Below, piece by piece: positions 46,947 to 57,465 of a stretch of DNA of 64,000 nt. A model generated the notes under the pieces. The model saw nothing but the letters and a program-made list of their open reading frames with translations, had not been told where the DNA came from and did not search any database. Numbering within the stretch: position 1 is the stretch's first letter; each line of letters starts with the position of its first letter. The DNA comes from Defluviimonas salinarum. Its GTDB lineage: Bacteria > Pseudomonadota > Alphaproteobacteria > Rhodobacterales > Rhodobacteraceae. The position numbers and the translations under genes are program-made. The DNA is taken from NCBI RefSeq assembly GCF_026013545.1, contig NZ_JAPDOG010000012.1:83194-147193 (forward strand), read 5' to 3'.

Positions 46947-47891
46947 ATGGAAGCGGCGCATCGGTCACCTGGATTTCGCAGATGGTTCAACCGGCGCGGC
47001 TGGATCAAGATCACGATCGCCACGCCCTATGTCTGGCTCTCGCTGTTCTTCCTGCTGCCCTTCGTCATCGTGATCGCGATGAGCTTCGCGACGCGCACGC
47101 CGACCGCGCCGCCGTTCTCCTTCGGCGGCGACTATCCGGTGATGAACACCAACCACTACGCGCGGCTGATCCACGACGACCTCTATGTCCGCGCCTATCT
47201 GAACTCGATCGGCAACGCGACGCTCGCCACGCTCATGTGCCTCCTGATCGGCTACCCGATGGCGCTGGGCCTCACGCGCGTCAGCCGGTCGTGGCGCAAT
47301 GTCCTCCTCATGCTGGTGATCCTGCCCTTCTGGACCTCGTTTCTTCTGCGCGTCTACGCATGGATGGGGCTGATGGGGACCAACAGCTGGTTCAACAAGC
47401 TCCTGACCGGCGCCTATAACTGGGTGATGCCCGCCGACATGGCGCTGCGCTACATCCCGATGATGAACACCGGCTTCGCTGTCGTGCTGGTCACGGTCTA
47501 CTCCTACCTGCCGTTCATGATCCTGCCGCTCTACGCGAACCTCGAGAAGCTCGACCTGTCCTTGAACGAGGCGGCGATGGATCTCGGCTCGCGCCCCTTC
47601 CAGGTCTTCCGCGACGTGACGCTTCCCTTGTCCCTGCCGGGCATCATCGCAGGGTCGCTCCTGGTCTTCATCCCGGCATCAGGCGAGCTGATCATCCCCT
47701 CGCTCGTCGGGTCGTCTTCGCGGCCGATGATCGGGCGCGTGATCTCGGACGAGTTCGCCTCGGCGCGGGACTGGCCGATGGCGTCCGCCGTCGCGGTGGC
47801 GCTGCTGCTCCTCCTCGTCGGGCCGCTGATGGCCTATACCTATTTCGAGGGCAAATCGCTGGAGAAGAAGAAGGCGGAGGGAGAGAGCTGA
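46947..47891 (+). CDS. polyamine-type ABC transporter permease 1
   Basis: Inner-membrane permease of 314 residues, PotB/PotH-like. Six hydrophobic helices are apparent, and the cytoplasmic EAA loop reads EAAMDLGSRPFQVFRDVTLP. It starts 4 bp after the ATPase stop and its stop overlaps the second permease start by one base (TGATG). Confidence 0.92.
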   Translation: MEAAHRSPGFRRWFNRRGWIKITIATPYVWLSLFFLLPFVIVIAMSFATRTPTAPPFSFGGDYPVMNTNHYARLIHDDLYVRAYLNSIGNATLATLMCLLIGYPMALGLTRVSRSWRNVLLMLVILPFWTSFLLRVYAWMGLMGTNSWFNKLLTGAYNWVMPADMALRYIPMMNTGFAVVLVTVYSYLPFMILPLYANLEKLDLSLNEAAMDLGSRPFQVFRDVTLPLSLPGIIAGSLLVFIPASGELIIPSLVGSSSRPMIGRVISDEFASARDWPMASAVAVALLLLLVGPLMAYTYFEGKSLEKKKAEGES

Positions 47892-48730
47892 TGAACCGCC
47901 GTCCGGTCTTCCTGATCACGATGCTCTGCTTCGGCTTTGCGTTCTTCTACATCCCGATCCTGTCGATGATGGTCTATTCGTTCAACGGATCGCGCCTTGC
48001 GACCGTCTGGGGCGGGTTCTCGACGAAGTGGTATGTCTCGCTTCTGTCTAACCGGCAGGTGCTGAAGGCCGCGATCCTGTCGATCGAGATCGCCGTCCTG
48101 AGTGCCACCTTCGCCACCATCCTCGGCACGATGGCCGGGATCGCCATGGCTCGGTTCAAGCGGTTCCGCGGAAGGACGCTCTTTTCCGGGCTCGTGACGG
48201 CGCCCCTCGTGATGCCAGAGGTGATCACCGGCATCGCCTCGCTGATGCTCTTCATCCTGATGGCGGAGTATATCGGCTGGCCCGCGACGCGCGGCTTCAC
48301 CACGGTGACGCTCGCCCATATCACCTTCTCGATGGTCTTCGTGACCACCATCGTCCATTCCCGGCTCGTCCAGGCCGACGAGGCGATCGAGGAGGCGGCC
48401 ATGGATCTGGGCTCCCGCCCCTGGCAGGTGATGAAGGACATCACCCTGCCGGTGATCTCGCCCGCGATCATGTCGGGCTGGCTTCTCGCCTTCACGATCT
48501 CGCTCGACGACGTGGTCATCACGAACTTCACCACCGGGCCGGGGACGACGACCCTGCCGATCCTGATCTGGTCGAAGGTGAAGCTCGGGGTGACGCCGGA
48601 CATCAACGCGCTCGCCACGATCACCGTGGTGATCGTCGGGATCGGGGTCTTCATCGCCGGATGGCTTCTCAACCGGGCCGAGAAAGCGCGCGAGCACGAT
48701 ATCCAGCTCGCTTACCAGGCCAACCAATGA
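47891..48730 (+). CDS. polyamine-type ABC transporter permease 2
   Basis: Inner-membrane permease of 279 residues, PotC/PotI-like, with six probable helices and the EAA loop EEAAMDLGSRPWQVMKDITL. It forms the membrane pair with the previous gene. Its stop overlaps the start of the cupin gene (ATGA), linking import with the following enzyme. Confidence 0.92.
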   Translation: MNRRPVFLITMLCFGFAFFYIPILSMMVYSFNGSRLATVWGGFSTKWYVSLLSNRQVLKAAILSIEIAVLSATFATILGTMAGIAMARFKRFRGRTLFSGLVTAPLVMPEVITGIASLMLFILMAEYIGWPATRGFTTVTLAHITFSMVFVTTIVHSRLVQADEAIEEAAMDLGSRPWQVMKDITLPVISPAIMSGWLLAFTISLDDVVITNFTTGPGTTTLPILIWSKVKLGVTPDINALATITVVIVGIGVFIAGWLLNRAEKAREHDIQLAYQANQ

Positions 48731-49611
48731 CGATGCCGGCCGACGACCTCCAGGCGCTCGCGGAGCTTCATGGCGGGTTCGGCCAGCCCGGCTCGGGCCG
48801 GGTCCGCTATGCGGCGGCGATGCATTTCTACCGCAAGGGGCTCATGTCCGCGGAAGTGCTCGAGGTTTACCGCATCTGTTCGGCCCGCGATGGCGAGGAC
48901 CCGGCCGGGCTTCTGAAGGCCCGCGCGCTGAGGGCGGACATTCCGCCCCGGCCGCAGCCGGACCGGGAACTGGCGCTGCGCGGGCTTCTGGGCGAGATCG
49001 ACCGCTACCTCGCGGGGCTTTCCGGGCCGGGGATCTCGGAGACCCGCGCGGGTCTCGCGGCGCATCGCGACGGCCCGGTGCGGCCGGGCGCGGATTCCGA
49101 CCTCGCGGTCGTGCGCGCGCATCTTGCCGATGCGCTGGCGGCGCTCGCCACCGAGCGGCCCGCCCTCGCTGCCGCGGTCGAGGATGCCATGCCGCACCTT
49201 GGCTGGCGCGCCTATGACAGCTACCCGCCGGAAGAGATCGGTGCCGCGTTCCGCACGGGCCATGCCTATGCCTCGCTGATCGGAGAGGGGGCGATCCCCG
49301 CCGGTGACTTCGACCTCGGCCTGTTCCTGATCGCACCGGGTCTGCTCTATCGCGACCACGCCCACAGCGCGCCCGAGCTCTATGCGCCTTTGACCGGGCC
49401 GCACGGCTGGCGCTTCGCGCCCGACGCCCCGCTCGTGATCAAGCCGGCGCATGAGCCGGTCTGGAACGAGCCCGACGTGCCGCATCTGACGAAGGTCGGG
49501 CCCCGGCCGTTCCTCTGCATCTATTGCTGGACGAAGGACGCGAACGAACCGGCGCGCATCATTCCGGCCGGGGACTGGGACACGCTCGAGCGCGGCGTGA
49601 TCGAGGCCTGA
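48727..49611 (+). CDS. DMSP-lyase-like cupin protein
   Basis: Protein of 294 residues. The C-terminal third is a cupin with HAHSAPELYAPLTG (His211, His213, Glu217, Tyr219) and His253 in VPHLTKVG. This H-x-H-x3-E-x-Y plus distal His pattern is the metal and catalytic-base arrangement of DddQ/DddL-type dimethylsulfoniopropionate lyases. The N-terminal 160 residues are helical and not part of a minimal cupin. In this nitrogen-oriented cluster the substrate may be an ammonium rather than a sulfonium compound; that is inference. It is coupled to the permease gene. Confidence 0.8.
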   Translation: MTMPADDLQALAELHGGFGQPGSGRVRYAAAMHFYRKGLMSAEVLEVYRICSARDGEDPAGLLKARALRADIPPRPQPDRELALRGLLGEIDRYLAGLSGPGISETRAGLAAHRDGPVRPGADSDLAVVRAHLADALAALATERPALAAAVEDAMPHLGWRAYDSYPPEEIGAAFRTGHAYASLIGEGAIPAGDFDLGLFLIAPGLLYRDHAHSAPELYAPLTGPHGWRFAPDAPLVIKPAHEPVWNEPDVPHLTKVGPRPFLCIYCWTKDANEPARIIPAGDWDTLERGVIEA

Positions 49612-49646
49612 GGGCACGGCCGCCGGGCAAGCAGGGAGAAAGGACG

Positions 49647-50429
49647 ATGGAAGCGGAAGGCGGAGAACTCTACCACAATCGGCTCGTCGCGACGCTCGAA
49701 GCCCTCTGGGGTACGGGGTTCCTGTCGCCCGGCGGACCGGACGAGGTGGGCCGCGTCGTCGCCGGCATCGACATCGGCGGCAGGGCGGTGCTCGACATCG
49801 GCTGCGGTGCGGGCGGGATCGACGTCGCGCTGGTGCGCAACCACGGCGCGGGCTACGTCTCGGGGATCGACGTCGAGGACACGGTGCTTGCCCGGGCCCG
49901 CGAGGTGATCGGCGAGGCGGGACTCGGTGACCGCATCGGATGCCTGAAGGTCGCGCCGGGCCCGCTGCCGTTCCCGCCTTCGTGCTTCGACATCGTGTTT
50001 TCCAAGGATTCCATCGTCCACATCCCCGACAAGCACGCGCTCATGCGCGAGGTCTTCCGTGTACTCCGGCCCGGCGGTTGGTTCCTCGCCTCGGACTGGC
50101 TGATCGGGCATGACGGCGACCCGAGCCCCGAGATGGCCGCCTATATCGCCGCCGAGGGGCTCGATTTCGGCATGGCGTCGCCCGGACGCTACCGGGACGC
50201 GATGGCGGCGGCGGGCTTCACGGACATCACGATCACGAGCCGCAACGACTGGTATCGCGCCGCGGCGAAATCCGAACTGGAGCGGCTGAAGGGGCCGGTG
50301 GGCAGGGCGGCGGCCGATGTCGTCGGGCAGGACTTCATCGACGAAAACATCGGCATATGGGAGCGGATGATCCCGGTTCTCGACAGCGGCGAACACTGCC
50401 CGACCCATCTGAGGGCTCGGAAGCCATGA
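49647..50429 (+). CDS. class I SAM-dependent methyltransferase
   Basis: Methyltransferase of 260 residues. SAM motif I is VLDIGCGAGGIDVALV, followed by FDIVFSKDSIVHIPDK and VLRPGGWFLASDWLIG; the last is typical of phosphoethanolamine/sarcosine N-methyltransferase-like proteins. GGGAGAAAGGAC precedes the ATG. A methylating enzyme in a cluster of demethylases is unexpected; it may transfer methyl groups between substrates or act in the opposite direction on an intermediate. Confidence 0.83.
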   Translation: MEAEGGELYHNRLVATLEALWGTGFLSPGGPDEVGRVVAGIDIGGRAVLDIGCGAGGIDVALVRNHGAGYVSGIDVEDTVLARAREVIGEAGLGDRIGCLKVAPGPLPFPPSCFDIVFSKDSIVHIPDKHALMREVFRVLRPGGWFLASDWLIGHDGDPSPEMAAYIAAEGLDFGMASPGRYRDAMAAAGFTDITITSRNDWYRAAAKSELERLKGPVGRAAADVVGQDFIDENIGIWERMIPVLDSGEHCPTHLRARKP

Positions 50430-50530
50430 TCACGGCCGGGGGCGTGTCGAGAGGGAGAATTGTCTGCATGTCGCAGCGCCGCGCCCTGCGTCGGTGTGGC
50501 ATTCGGATTCTGGTCTGAAAGGCGGTTCCG

Positions 50531-52153
50531 ATGCGGCCCGCCGACACGATCGTTCTCAATGCGCGCATCGTCACGATGGACGGCGCCGTCCCCCGCGCGC
50601 AGGCCTTGGCGATCCGAGACGGGCGTGTCGCCGGGCTGGGGTCCGACGCCGATATCCGCGGCATGGCCGGTCATGCCACCAAGCTGATCGATGCGGGCGG
50701 CAGGCTCGTCCTGCCGGGCTTTCAGGATACTCATATCCATCTTCAGGATGGCGGGCTGGATTACAGCCAGAATGCCGACCTCACCGCTGTGCGGACGCCG
50801 GGCGAGCTTGTCGCCACGCTGTCGGCCTTCGCCGCCACGCACGAAAAGCCCTGGGTGAACGGGACGGGATGGCTCGCGGTCATCTTTCACGCCGGGAACC
50901 TCGACCGCCATCTCCTTGACCGTGCGGTGCCGGACCGGCCCTGCCTGATCGTCTCCTCCGACGGCCACAGCGCCTGCCTGAACACACTCGGCTGCGCGGC
51001 GCTGGGGTTGACGGCGGAGACGCCGGATCCCATGAACGGCCATTTCGTGCGCGGCGCGCGCGGAGAGCCCACCGGAATGCTCTATGAAAAGGCCGTCGAC
51101 TGGGCCGAAAGCCGGATGCCCCGACCGACGGACGCCGACTTTACCAAGGGCGTGTTGTGGGCGCAGGCGCTCGCCCACAGCCACGGCTTCACGGGCGTCC
51201 TCGATCCGCGGGTGGAGGAGCGGCACATCCGCATCTACAGGGATCTGGACACTTCGGGTGATCTCACTCTGCGCGTGGCCTCGGCGGCGCTCGTCAATGC
51301 CCTCGACACGACAGCGGAGGCGCTGGAGCGGCTTTCGGATTTTCGCGCGATGACCCGTGGTCCGCGCTTCAAGGTCCATTCGGCCAAGTTCTTCCTCGAC
51401 GGGGTCATCGAGAACCGCACCGCAGCGATGATCGCCCCCTATGCGGACGAGACCGGCGGCAACGCGCCGCTGATGTTCGATCCCGGCCAGATCGCGGAGA
51501 TGTTCACCGCGCTCGACGCCGCGCGGTTCCAGATCCATGTCCATGCCATCGGCGACATGGCAGTGCGCGCGGCGCTCGACGGGTGCGAGGCGGCGCGCGG
51601 GGCGAACGCGGACTGGCCCTCGCAACACCAGATCGCCCACATCCAGTTCATCGACCCCGCCGACCTTCCGCGATTCCGCCCCCTCGGCGTCATGGCGAAC
51701 GTGCAACCGCTCTGGGCTAGGAACGAGCCTGCCGTCACCGATGCCGCCGTGTCGCTGGTCGGCAACGACCGCAGCCGCTGGATCTACGCCTTCCGCTCGC
51801 TCCTCGACGCGGGCGCGGGCATGGCGCTGTCGAGCGACTGGGGTGTCTCGACTCTCAACCCGTTCGAGATCATCGAAACCGCCGTCACGCGCCAGCCGCC
51901 CGTCGCGGAGGGACGGGTGCCGCCGTTCCTGCCCGAGGAGCGCATCACGCGCGCCGAAGCCATTGCGGGCTACACCGTGCAGGCGGCAGCGGCGGCCTGG
52001 CGGAGCGCCGATACCGGGACGCTCGGCATCGGCAAGCAGGCCGATCTCGTCATGCTCGACCGCGATGTCTTCGTCTGCCCGGTGCACGAGATCGGTGCCA
52101 CGCAGGTGGACATGACGATGGTCGGCGGGGTCGTGGTGTTCGAACGGGCGTGA
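50531..52153 (+). CDS. YtcJ-like metal-dependent amidohydrolase
   Basis: Protein of 540 residues of the amidohydrolase superfamily, amidohydrolase-3/YtcJ group. The metal motif GFQDTHIHLQDGG (about 63-75), HVHAIGD, and SSDWGVSTLNPF (C-terminal Asp) fit a TIM-barrel hydrolase; the N- and C-terminal beta segments (TIVLNARIVTMDG, TLGIGKQADLVMLDRDVF) are complete. It lies 101 bp after the methyltransferase in the same direction and probably ends the operon. It could open a ring or cleave an amide; substrate unknown. Confidence 0.87.
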   Translation: MRPADTIVLNARIVTMDGAVPRAQALAIRDGRVAGLGSDADIRGMAGHATKLIDAGGRLVLPGFQDTHIHLQDGGLDYSQNADLTAVRTPGELVATLSAFAATHEKPWVNGTGWLAVIFHAGNLDRHLLDRAVPDRPCLIVSSDGHSACLNTLGCAALGLTAETPDPMNGHFVRGARGEPTGMLYEKAVDWAESRMPRPTDADFTKGVLWAQALAHSHGFTGVLDPRVEERHIRIYRDLDTSGDLTLRVASAALVNALDTTAEALERLSDFRAMTRGPRFKVHSAKFFLDGVIENRTAAMIAPYADETGGNAPLMFDPGQIAEMFTALDAARFQIHVHAIGDMAVRAALDGCEAARGANADWPSQHQIAHIQFIDPADLPRFRPLGVMANVQPLWARNEPAVTDAAVSLVGNDRSRWIYAFRSLLDAGAGMALSSDWGVSTLNPFEIIETAVTRQPPVAEGRVPPFLPEERITRAEAIAGYTVQAAAAAWRSADTGTLGIGKQADLVMLDRDVFVCPVHEIGATQVDMTMVGGVVVFERA

Positions 52154-52175
52154 CGCCCCGGCCGGCCGGGGTGTC
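52152..52175. terminator. bidirectional terminator-like palindrome
   Basis: A 24-bp near-perfect palindrome (GACGCCCCGGCC with GGCCGGGGTGTC, one G.U pair) lies between the convergent amidohydrolase and TraB genes, partly over the amidohydrolase stop. No loop nucleotides are left if all pairs form, so a few inner pairs will open. The T tract is short (GATTT), making termination plausible rather than strong. Confidence 0.5.
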
Positions 52176-52180
52176 AGATT

Positions 52181-53173
52181 TCAGAACGGCTGGCGTTCGA
52201 TCGTGAAGCCCTCGCGTTCCAAAAGTGCCAGCACGCCCTCCTCCCCGGACAGGTGCATCGCGCCGAACGCCGCGAAAGCCGGCCCCTCCTCGGCCGCGGC
52301 TTCCAGCACCGGAAGCCAGGCGTGGTTACGCCGGTTGACCAGCGACTCTTCCATTAGGACCAGATCGCCGTCGACCTCGTCGCGCGTCATCCCCGGCAGA
52401 TCGTAAGCCGCGAGCCGGCCGAGTTCCCACGACAGCCGGACATCCTCGGCGAAATAGGCCTCCGTCAGCGTGGCGGCGTAGTCCTCGGCCTGCTCGCTCA
52501 TGGCGAGCGTCGCGCGGATCATGTCGAGCTGCTTTTCCGGCGGCACCGCATCGAACAGCCCGAAGATCGTGTCGTAGGGTTCCAGCGCCCGCAGCGGAAT
52601 TCCCCGAGCCTCCGCGCGAGCGATGATGCGTGCATCGAGGCCGCTCGAACCCGCCCCGATCTCCGCCATGGCGCAGGGCGGGATGCCGAGCATCATCGAG
52701 ACGTACCAGGGCCGCATCTTCGAGGCGAGGACGGCCGGGACGCCGCGCTCGCGCATCGCGTCCACCAGCATCTGCCAGTCGGTCTCGTCGAGGCGCTCGG
52801 GCAGGGTCGGGCCGGAGGTGGTGAACAGAAGGTCAGGCCGCCGAGTCATTTCGGACTTCAGCTTCTCCATCTCGTCCGGTCCCGCCTCGACCAGGACGAC
52901 CGTCGCCTCGTCGAGCGCATGGGCAATGCGCTCGAGCACCGCGTCGTGGCGTGGATCACCGAGGTGGTAGGTGCCGACGAGGAACAGCCGCGCATCGCCG
53001 CGCTGGGCCAGCCAGGCATTGCCGCGCGCATAGGGCACCGCCGAGATGGCGGCGTCGATCGCGGCACGGTCATCGGGCGCCATTGTCGGGGCGAGGTCCT
53101 CGCCGTTGCAGGCGGCTGCCGCCGCCCTCACGGTAAACGCCAGGATGAGCCAGACCAAGGCGGTGCGAAGCAT
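52181..53173 (-). CDS. TraB/GumN family protein, secreted
   Basis: Protein of 330 residues with an N-terminal signal (LRTALVWLILAFTVRAAAA). The TraB/GumN pattern is present: LVGTYHLGDPRHD near residue 66, the central region with WQMLVDAMRERGVPA, and GAMHLSGEEGVLALLEREG near the C-terminus. The GxxH pairs may form a metal or active site; function in bacteria is not known. GAGGAAG precedes the ATG. It is divergent from groES across 205 bp. Confidence 0.85.
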   Translation of the reverse strand: MLRTALVWLILAFTVRAAAAACNGEDLAPTMAPDDRAAIDAAISAVPYARGNAWLAQRGDARLFLVGTYHLGDPRHDAVLERIAHALDEATVVLVEAGPDEMEKLKSEMTRRPDLLFTTSGPTLPERLDETDWQMLVDAMRERGVPAVLASKMRPWYVSMMLGIPPCAMAEIGAGSSGLDARIIARAEARGIPLRALEPYDTIFGLFDAVPPEKQLDMIRATLAMSEQAEDYAATLTEAYFAEDVRLSWELGRLAAYDLPGMTRDEVDGDLVLMEESLVNRRNHAWLPVLEAAAEEGPAFAAFGAMHLSGEEGVLALLEREGFTIERQPF

Positions 53174-53277
53174 CGGAACTTCCTCGCTGCATACAGAAAT
53201 TCACTGTCCGGGCATCCTTGCACGGACGGCGTGGCAGGGCCATGTGAAAGTCGCAGAAATTTTGCGCGACGCAGGAG

Positions 53278-53306
53278 TTGACTCGCGCTGGGGCGACGCC
53301 TAACTA
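53278..53306 (+). promoter_or_regulatory. candidate promoter of groESL
   Basis: TTGACT (53278-53283) and TAACTA (53301-53306) are separated by 17 bp and lie just before the CIRCE element. The transcription start should fall near 53313, inside or at the edge of the operator, as is usual for CIRCE-controlled groE genes. Confidence 0.55.
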
Positions 53307-53313
53307 CGGCTCG

Positions 53314-53340
53314 TTGGCACTCACCCGAAGAGAGTGCTAA
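53314..53340 (+). promoter_or_regulatory. CIRCE operator (HrcA-binding)
   Basis: TTGGCACTC (53314-53322), a 9-bp spacer, and GAGTGCTAA (53332-53340) match the CIRCE consensus TTAGCACTC-N9-GAGTGCTAA with one mismatch. In alphaproteobacteria it binds the HrcA repressor and controls groESL. It lies 38 bp before the groES ATG. Confidence 0.95.
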
Positions 53341-53378
53341 CCATCCTTCAACCTGGAACCCCAAGGGAGAGTGACCAG

Positions 53379-53666
53379 ATGAATTTCAAACCGCTTCATG
53401 ACCGTGTGCTGGTCAAGCGTGTGGAAAGCGACGAGAAGACCAAGGGCGGTCTGATCATCCCCGACAGCGCCAAGGAAAAGCCGGCCGAGGGCGAAGTCGT
53501 GGCGTGCGGCGAAGGCGCGCGCAAGGATTCCGGCGAGCTGATCGCGCCGTCGGTCAAGGCCGGCGACCGCATCCTCTTCGGCAAGTGGTCGGGCACGGAA
53601 GTGACGATCGACGGCAAAGAGCTGCTCATCATGAAGGAAAGCGACATTCTCGGCATCATCGCCTGA
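53379..53666 (+). CDS. groES: co-chaperonin GroES
   Basis: Lid subunit of the GroEL/ES folding chamber, 95 residues. [20 protein letters not shown], the mobile loop [13 protein letters not shown], and the C-terminal [13 protein letters not shown] are standard. ATG 53379 is the family start, with AAGGGAGAG before it. Confidence 0.98.
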   Translation: MNFKPLHDRVLVKRVESDEKTKGGLIIPDSAKEKPAEGEVVACGEGARKDSGELIAPSVKAGDRILFGKWSGTEVTIDGKELLIMKESDILGIIA

Positions 53667-53678
53667 GACCCCCGCTGA

Positions 53679-55355
<1,677 letters not shown>

Positions 55356-55381
55356 TCACGCCGTTCCGCTTAGGAACAGGG

Positions 55382-55409
55382 AAGGGGCTCCGCGAGGGGC
55401 CCCTTTCTT
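55382..55409 (+). terminator. Rho-independent terminator of groESL
   Basis: AAGGGGC (55382-55388) and GCCCCTT (55399-55405) form a 7-bp stem with a Gly/Cys-rich loop, followed by TCTTCTT. It lies about 27 bp after the groEL stop. Confidence 0.8.
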
Positions 55410-55546
55410 CTTGGGAATGACTTGGCTGTGCGTCGGATCGGTGCGGGCCCCGAACGGACGGTTACCGATCTTGAGCGACCGATAACTGTGCCCGCGACCG
55501 GGGTGTGTTAGTCTGCCGTCCGATGGCCTGTGAAGGAGACAGTGGC

Positions 55547-56344
55547 ATGCCATACGCCGAACTCAATGGCGCGCGCATTTACTTTTCCGACACTGGCGGA
55601 GATGGCGACACGATCGTCTTCTCGCACGGGCTATTGTTCAGCGGCGCCATGTTCGAGGCGCAGGTGGCCCATTTCCGGGACCGATACCGCTGCGTTGCCT
55701 ACGATCACCGAGGCCAGGGCAAGAGCGGCGTGACCAAGATCGGGTATGATATCGAGACCCTGACCGAGGATGCCGCGGCTCTCATCCGACATCTTGGCGT
55801 CGCACCGTGCCATTTTGTCGGTCTGAGCATGGGCGGCTTCGTCGGCATGCGTTTGGCGGCGCGCCATCCGGACCTGTTGAAGTCGTTGACCCTGCTCGAA
55901 ACCACCGCCGACCCCGAGCCAAGAGAGAATGTCCCGAAATACCGGATGCTGAACTTCATCGCCCGCTGGATCGGTCTTTGGGCCGTCATCGGTCGCGTGA
56001 TGCCGATCATGTTCGGACGGACATTCCTGACGGATCCGTCCCGGGCAAGGGACCGGGAACGGTGGTCGCAGGCGATCCTGTCAAATGACCGCGTCGGCAT
56101 TACCCGCGCGGTCGCCAGCGTGATAGACCGCGACGGCTGCGTCGATCTTCTGGAGCGGATCGATCTGCCCGTCGGCATCGGTGTCGGAGACGAGGACGTG
56201 GCCACCGCGCCCGAAAAATCCCGACGCATGCACGCTGCCATCGGGGGATCGGAACTGGTCGTGTTCACGCGGGCGGGCCATTCATCGTCCATCGAGACCC
56301 CAGCACAGGTCAACGAGCTGATCGAGCGGACCATCCGGCCATGA
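55547..56344 (+). CDS. alpha/beta-fold hydrolase
   Basis: Hydrolase of 265 residues. Oxyanion region FSHGLLFSGAMF, nucleophile elbow GLSMGGFVGMRLA (Ser near 97), and the His in TRAGHSSSIETPAQV are present, with the Asp in GIGVGDEDVATA. It resembles 3-oxoadipate enol-lactonase-like and similar esterases. AAGGAG 9 bp before ATG 55547 fixes the start. It is a single gene; the following 263 bp (56345-56607) show no gene. Confidence 0.88.
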   Translation: MPYAELNGARIYFSDTGGDGDTIVFSHGLLFSGAMFEAQVAHFRDRYRCVAYDHRGQGKSGVTKIGYDIETLTEDAAALIRHLGVAPCHFVGLSMGGFVGMRLAARHPDLLKSLTLLETTADPEPRENVPKYRMLNFIARWIGLWAVIGRVMPIMFGRTFLTDPSRARDRERWSQAILSNDRVGITRAVASVIDRDGCVDLLERIDLPVGIGVGDEDVATAPEKSRRMHAAIGGSELVVFTRAGHSSSIETPAQVNELIERTIRP

Positions 56345-56607
56345 ACAGCCGCTGGACGTGATCTCCAGGGGATGGTGCGCGAACACCTCGGCGATTCGTC
56401 GATTTCGCGCGACCGTCGGCCATGTTCCGCAATGCGGGCGCGTGGCTGGTGGTCGACGCACGCCCTCCGTCGCCACGACGCAACGCTGCTCCCGTTTCCG
56501 GAGAAGAAACCACGCCCGCCATGATCCGCGTTGGGCGCAGGACTTAACCCCTCCGGCCGCGCGACGAAGGCCGTTGGCGGCGCGGGCATGGCGGTGTACG
56601 CAGGGCC

Positions 56608-57465
56608 ATGCGACTGCTCTTGCTCACCGCGCTGACCATGACGGCGTTCGCCGCGAATTCGGTGCTGAACCGGATGGCGGTCGGGACGGGGCTGATCGGT
56701 CCGGTCGATTTCGCGGTGATCCGGCTTCTGGCCGGGGCGGGCATGCTCGGGGCGCTGGTCGGGCTGCGGGCACTGGCCGGGCGCGGCGCGGTCTGGCCCG
56801 GTACACGGGGGCGGGTCGCGGGATCCTTGTCGCTGCTCGTCTATCTCTTCGGCTTCTCGTTCGCCTATCTCGCGCTCGATGCCGGGTCGGGGGCGCTCAT
56901 CCTCTTCGGGATGGTGCAGGTCACGATGTTCGCGGGCGCGCTGGCGCTAGGCGAGCGGGTGCCGGCCCGGCGCTGGGTCGGGGCGGGGATGGCCTTTCTC
57001 GGGCTGGTCTATCTTCTTACGCCGGGATCGGGCGCCGGCGAGGTCCTGCTGCATTCTGCGCTGATGGCGGCGGCGGGGATCGGCTGGGGCTTCTACTCGC
57101 TCTCGGCGCGGGGCGCCCGCGACCCGCTCGGCGCCACGGCCTGGAACTTCATCCTCGCTGTGCCGGTGGCGGGGCTCGTCTTCGCCTTCGCCCCGGCGGA
57201 CGCGGTTCCGGCGACGGCGTCGGGGGTGCTCCTCTCGGTGATCTCGGGCGCGGTGACATCGGGGCTTGGCTACGCGCTCTGGTACCGCGTGCTGCCCGAG
57301 CTTGGCGCCGCGCGGGGCGCGGTGGCGCAGCTCACCGTGCCGGTGATCGCGCTGGTAGGCGGGATGGCGCTTCTGGGCGAGGTCCTTACCCTACGCTTCG
57401 CGCTCTCGGCGATCCTCGTCCTCGGCGGCGTCGCCTTCGCGGTGCGCCCGGCCCGTCAGGCATAG
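56608..57465 (+). CDS. EamA/DMT-family transporter
   Basis: Inner-membrane protein of 285 residues with about ten hydrophobic helices in two EamA repeats (roughly 1-135 and 145-285). The second repeat ends with TVPVIALVGGMALLGEVLTL, a family-typical segment. The substrate is unknown; many members export amino acids or metabolites. Its 3' end overlaps the convergent greB by 10 bp. Confidence 0.87.
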   Translation: MRLLLLTALTMTAFAANSVLNRMAVGTGLIGPVDFAVIRLLAGAGMLGALVGLRALAGRGAVWPGTRGRVAGSLSLLVYLFGFSFAYLALDAGSGALILFGMVQVTMFAGALALGERVPARRWVGAGMAFLGLVYLLTPGSGAGEVLLHSALMAAAGIGWGFYSLSARGARDPLGATAWNFILAVPVAGLVFAFAPADAVPATASGVLLSVISGAVTSGLGYALWYRVLPELGAARGAVAQLTVPVIALVGGMALLGEVLTLRFALSAILVLGGVAFAVRPARQA

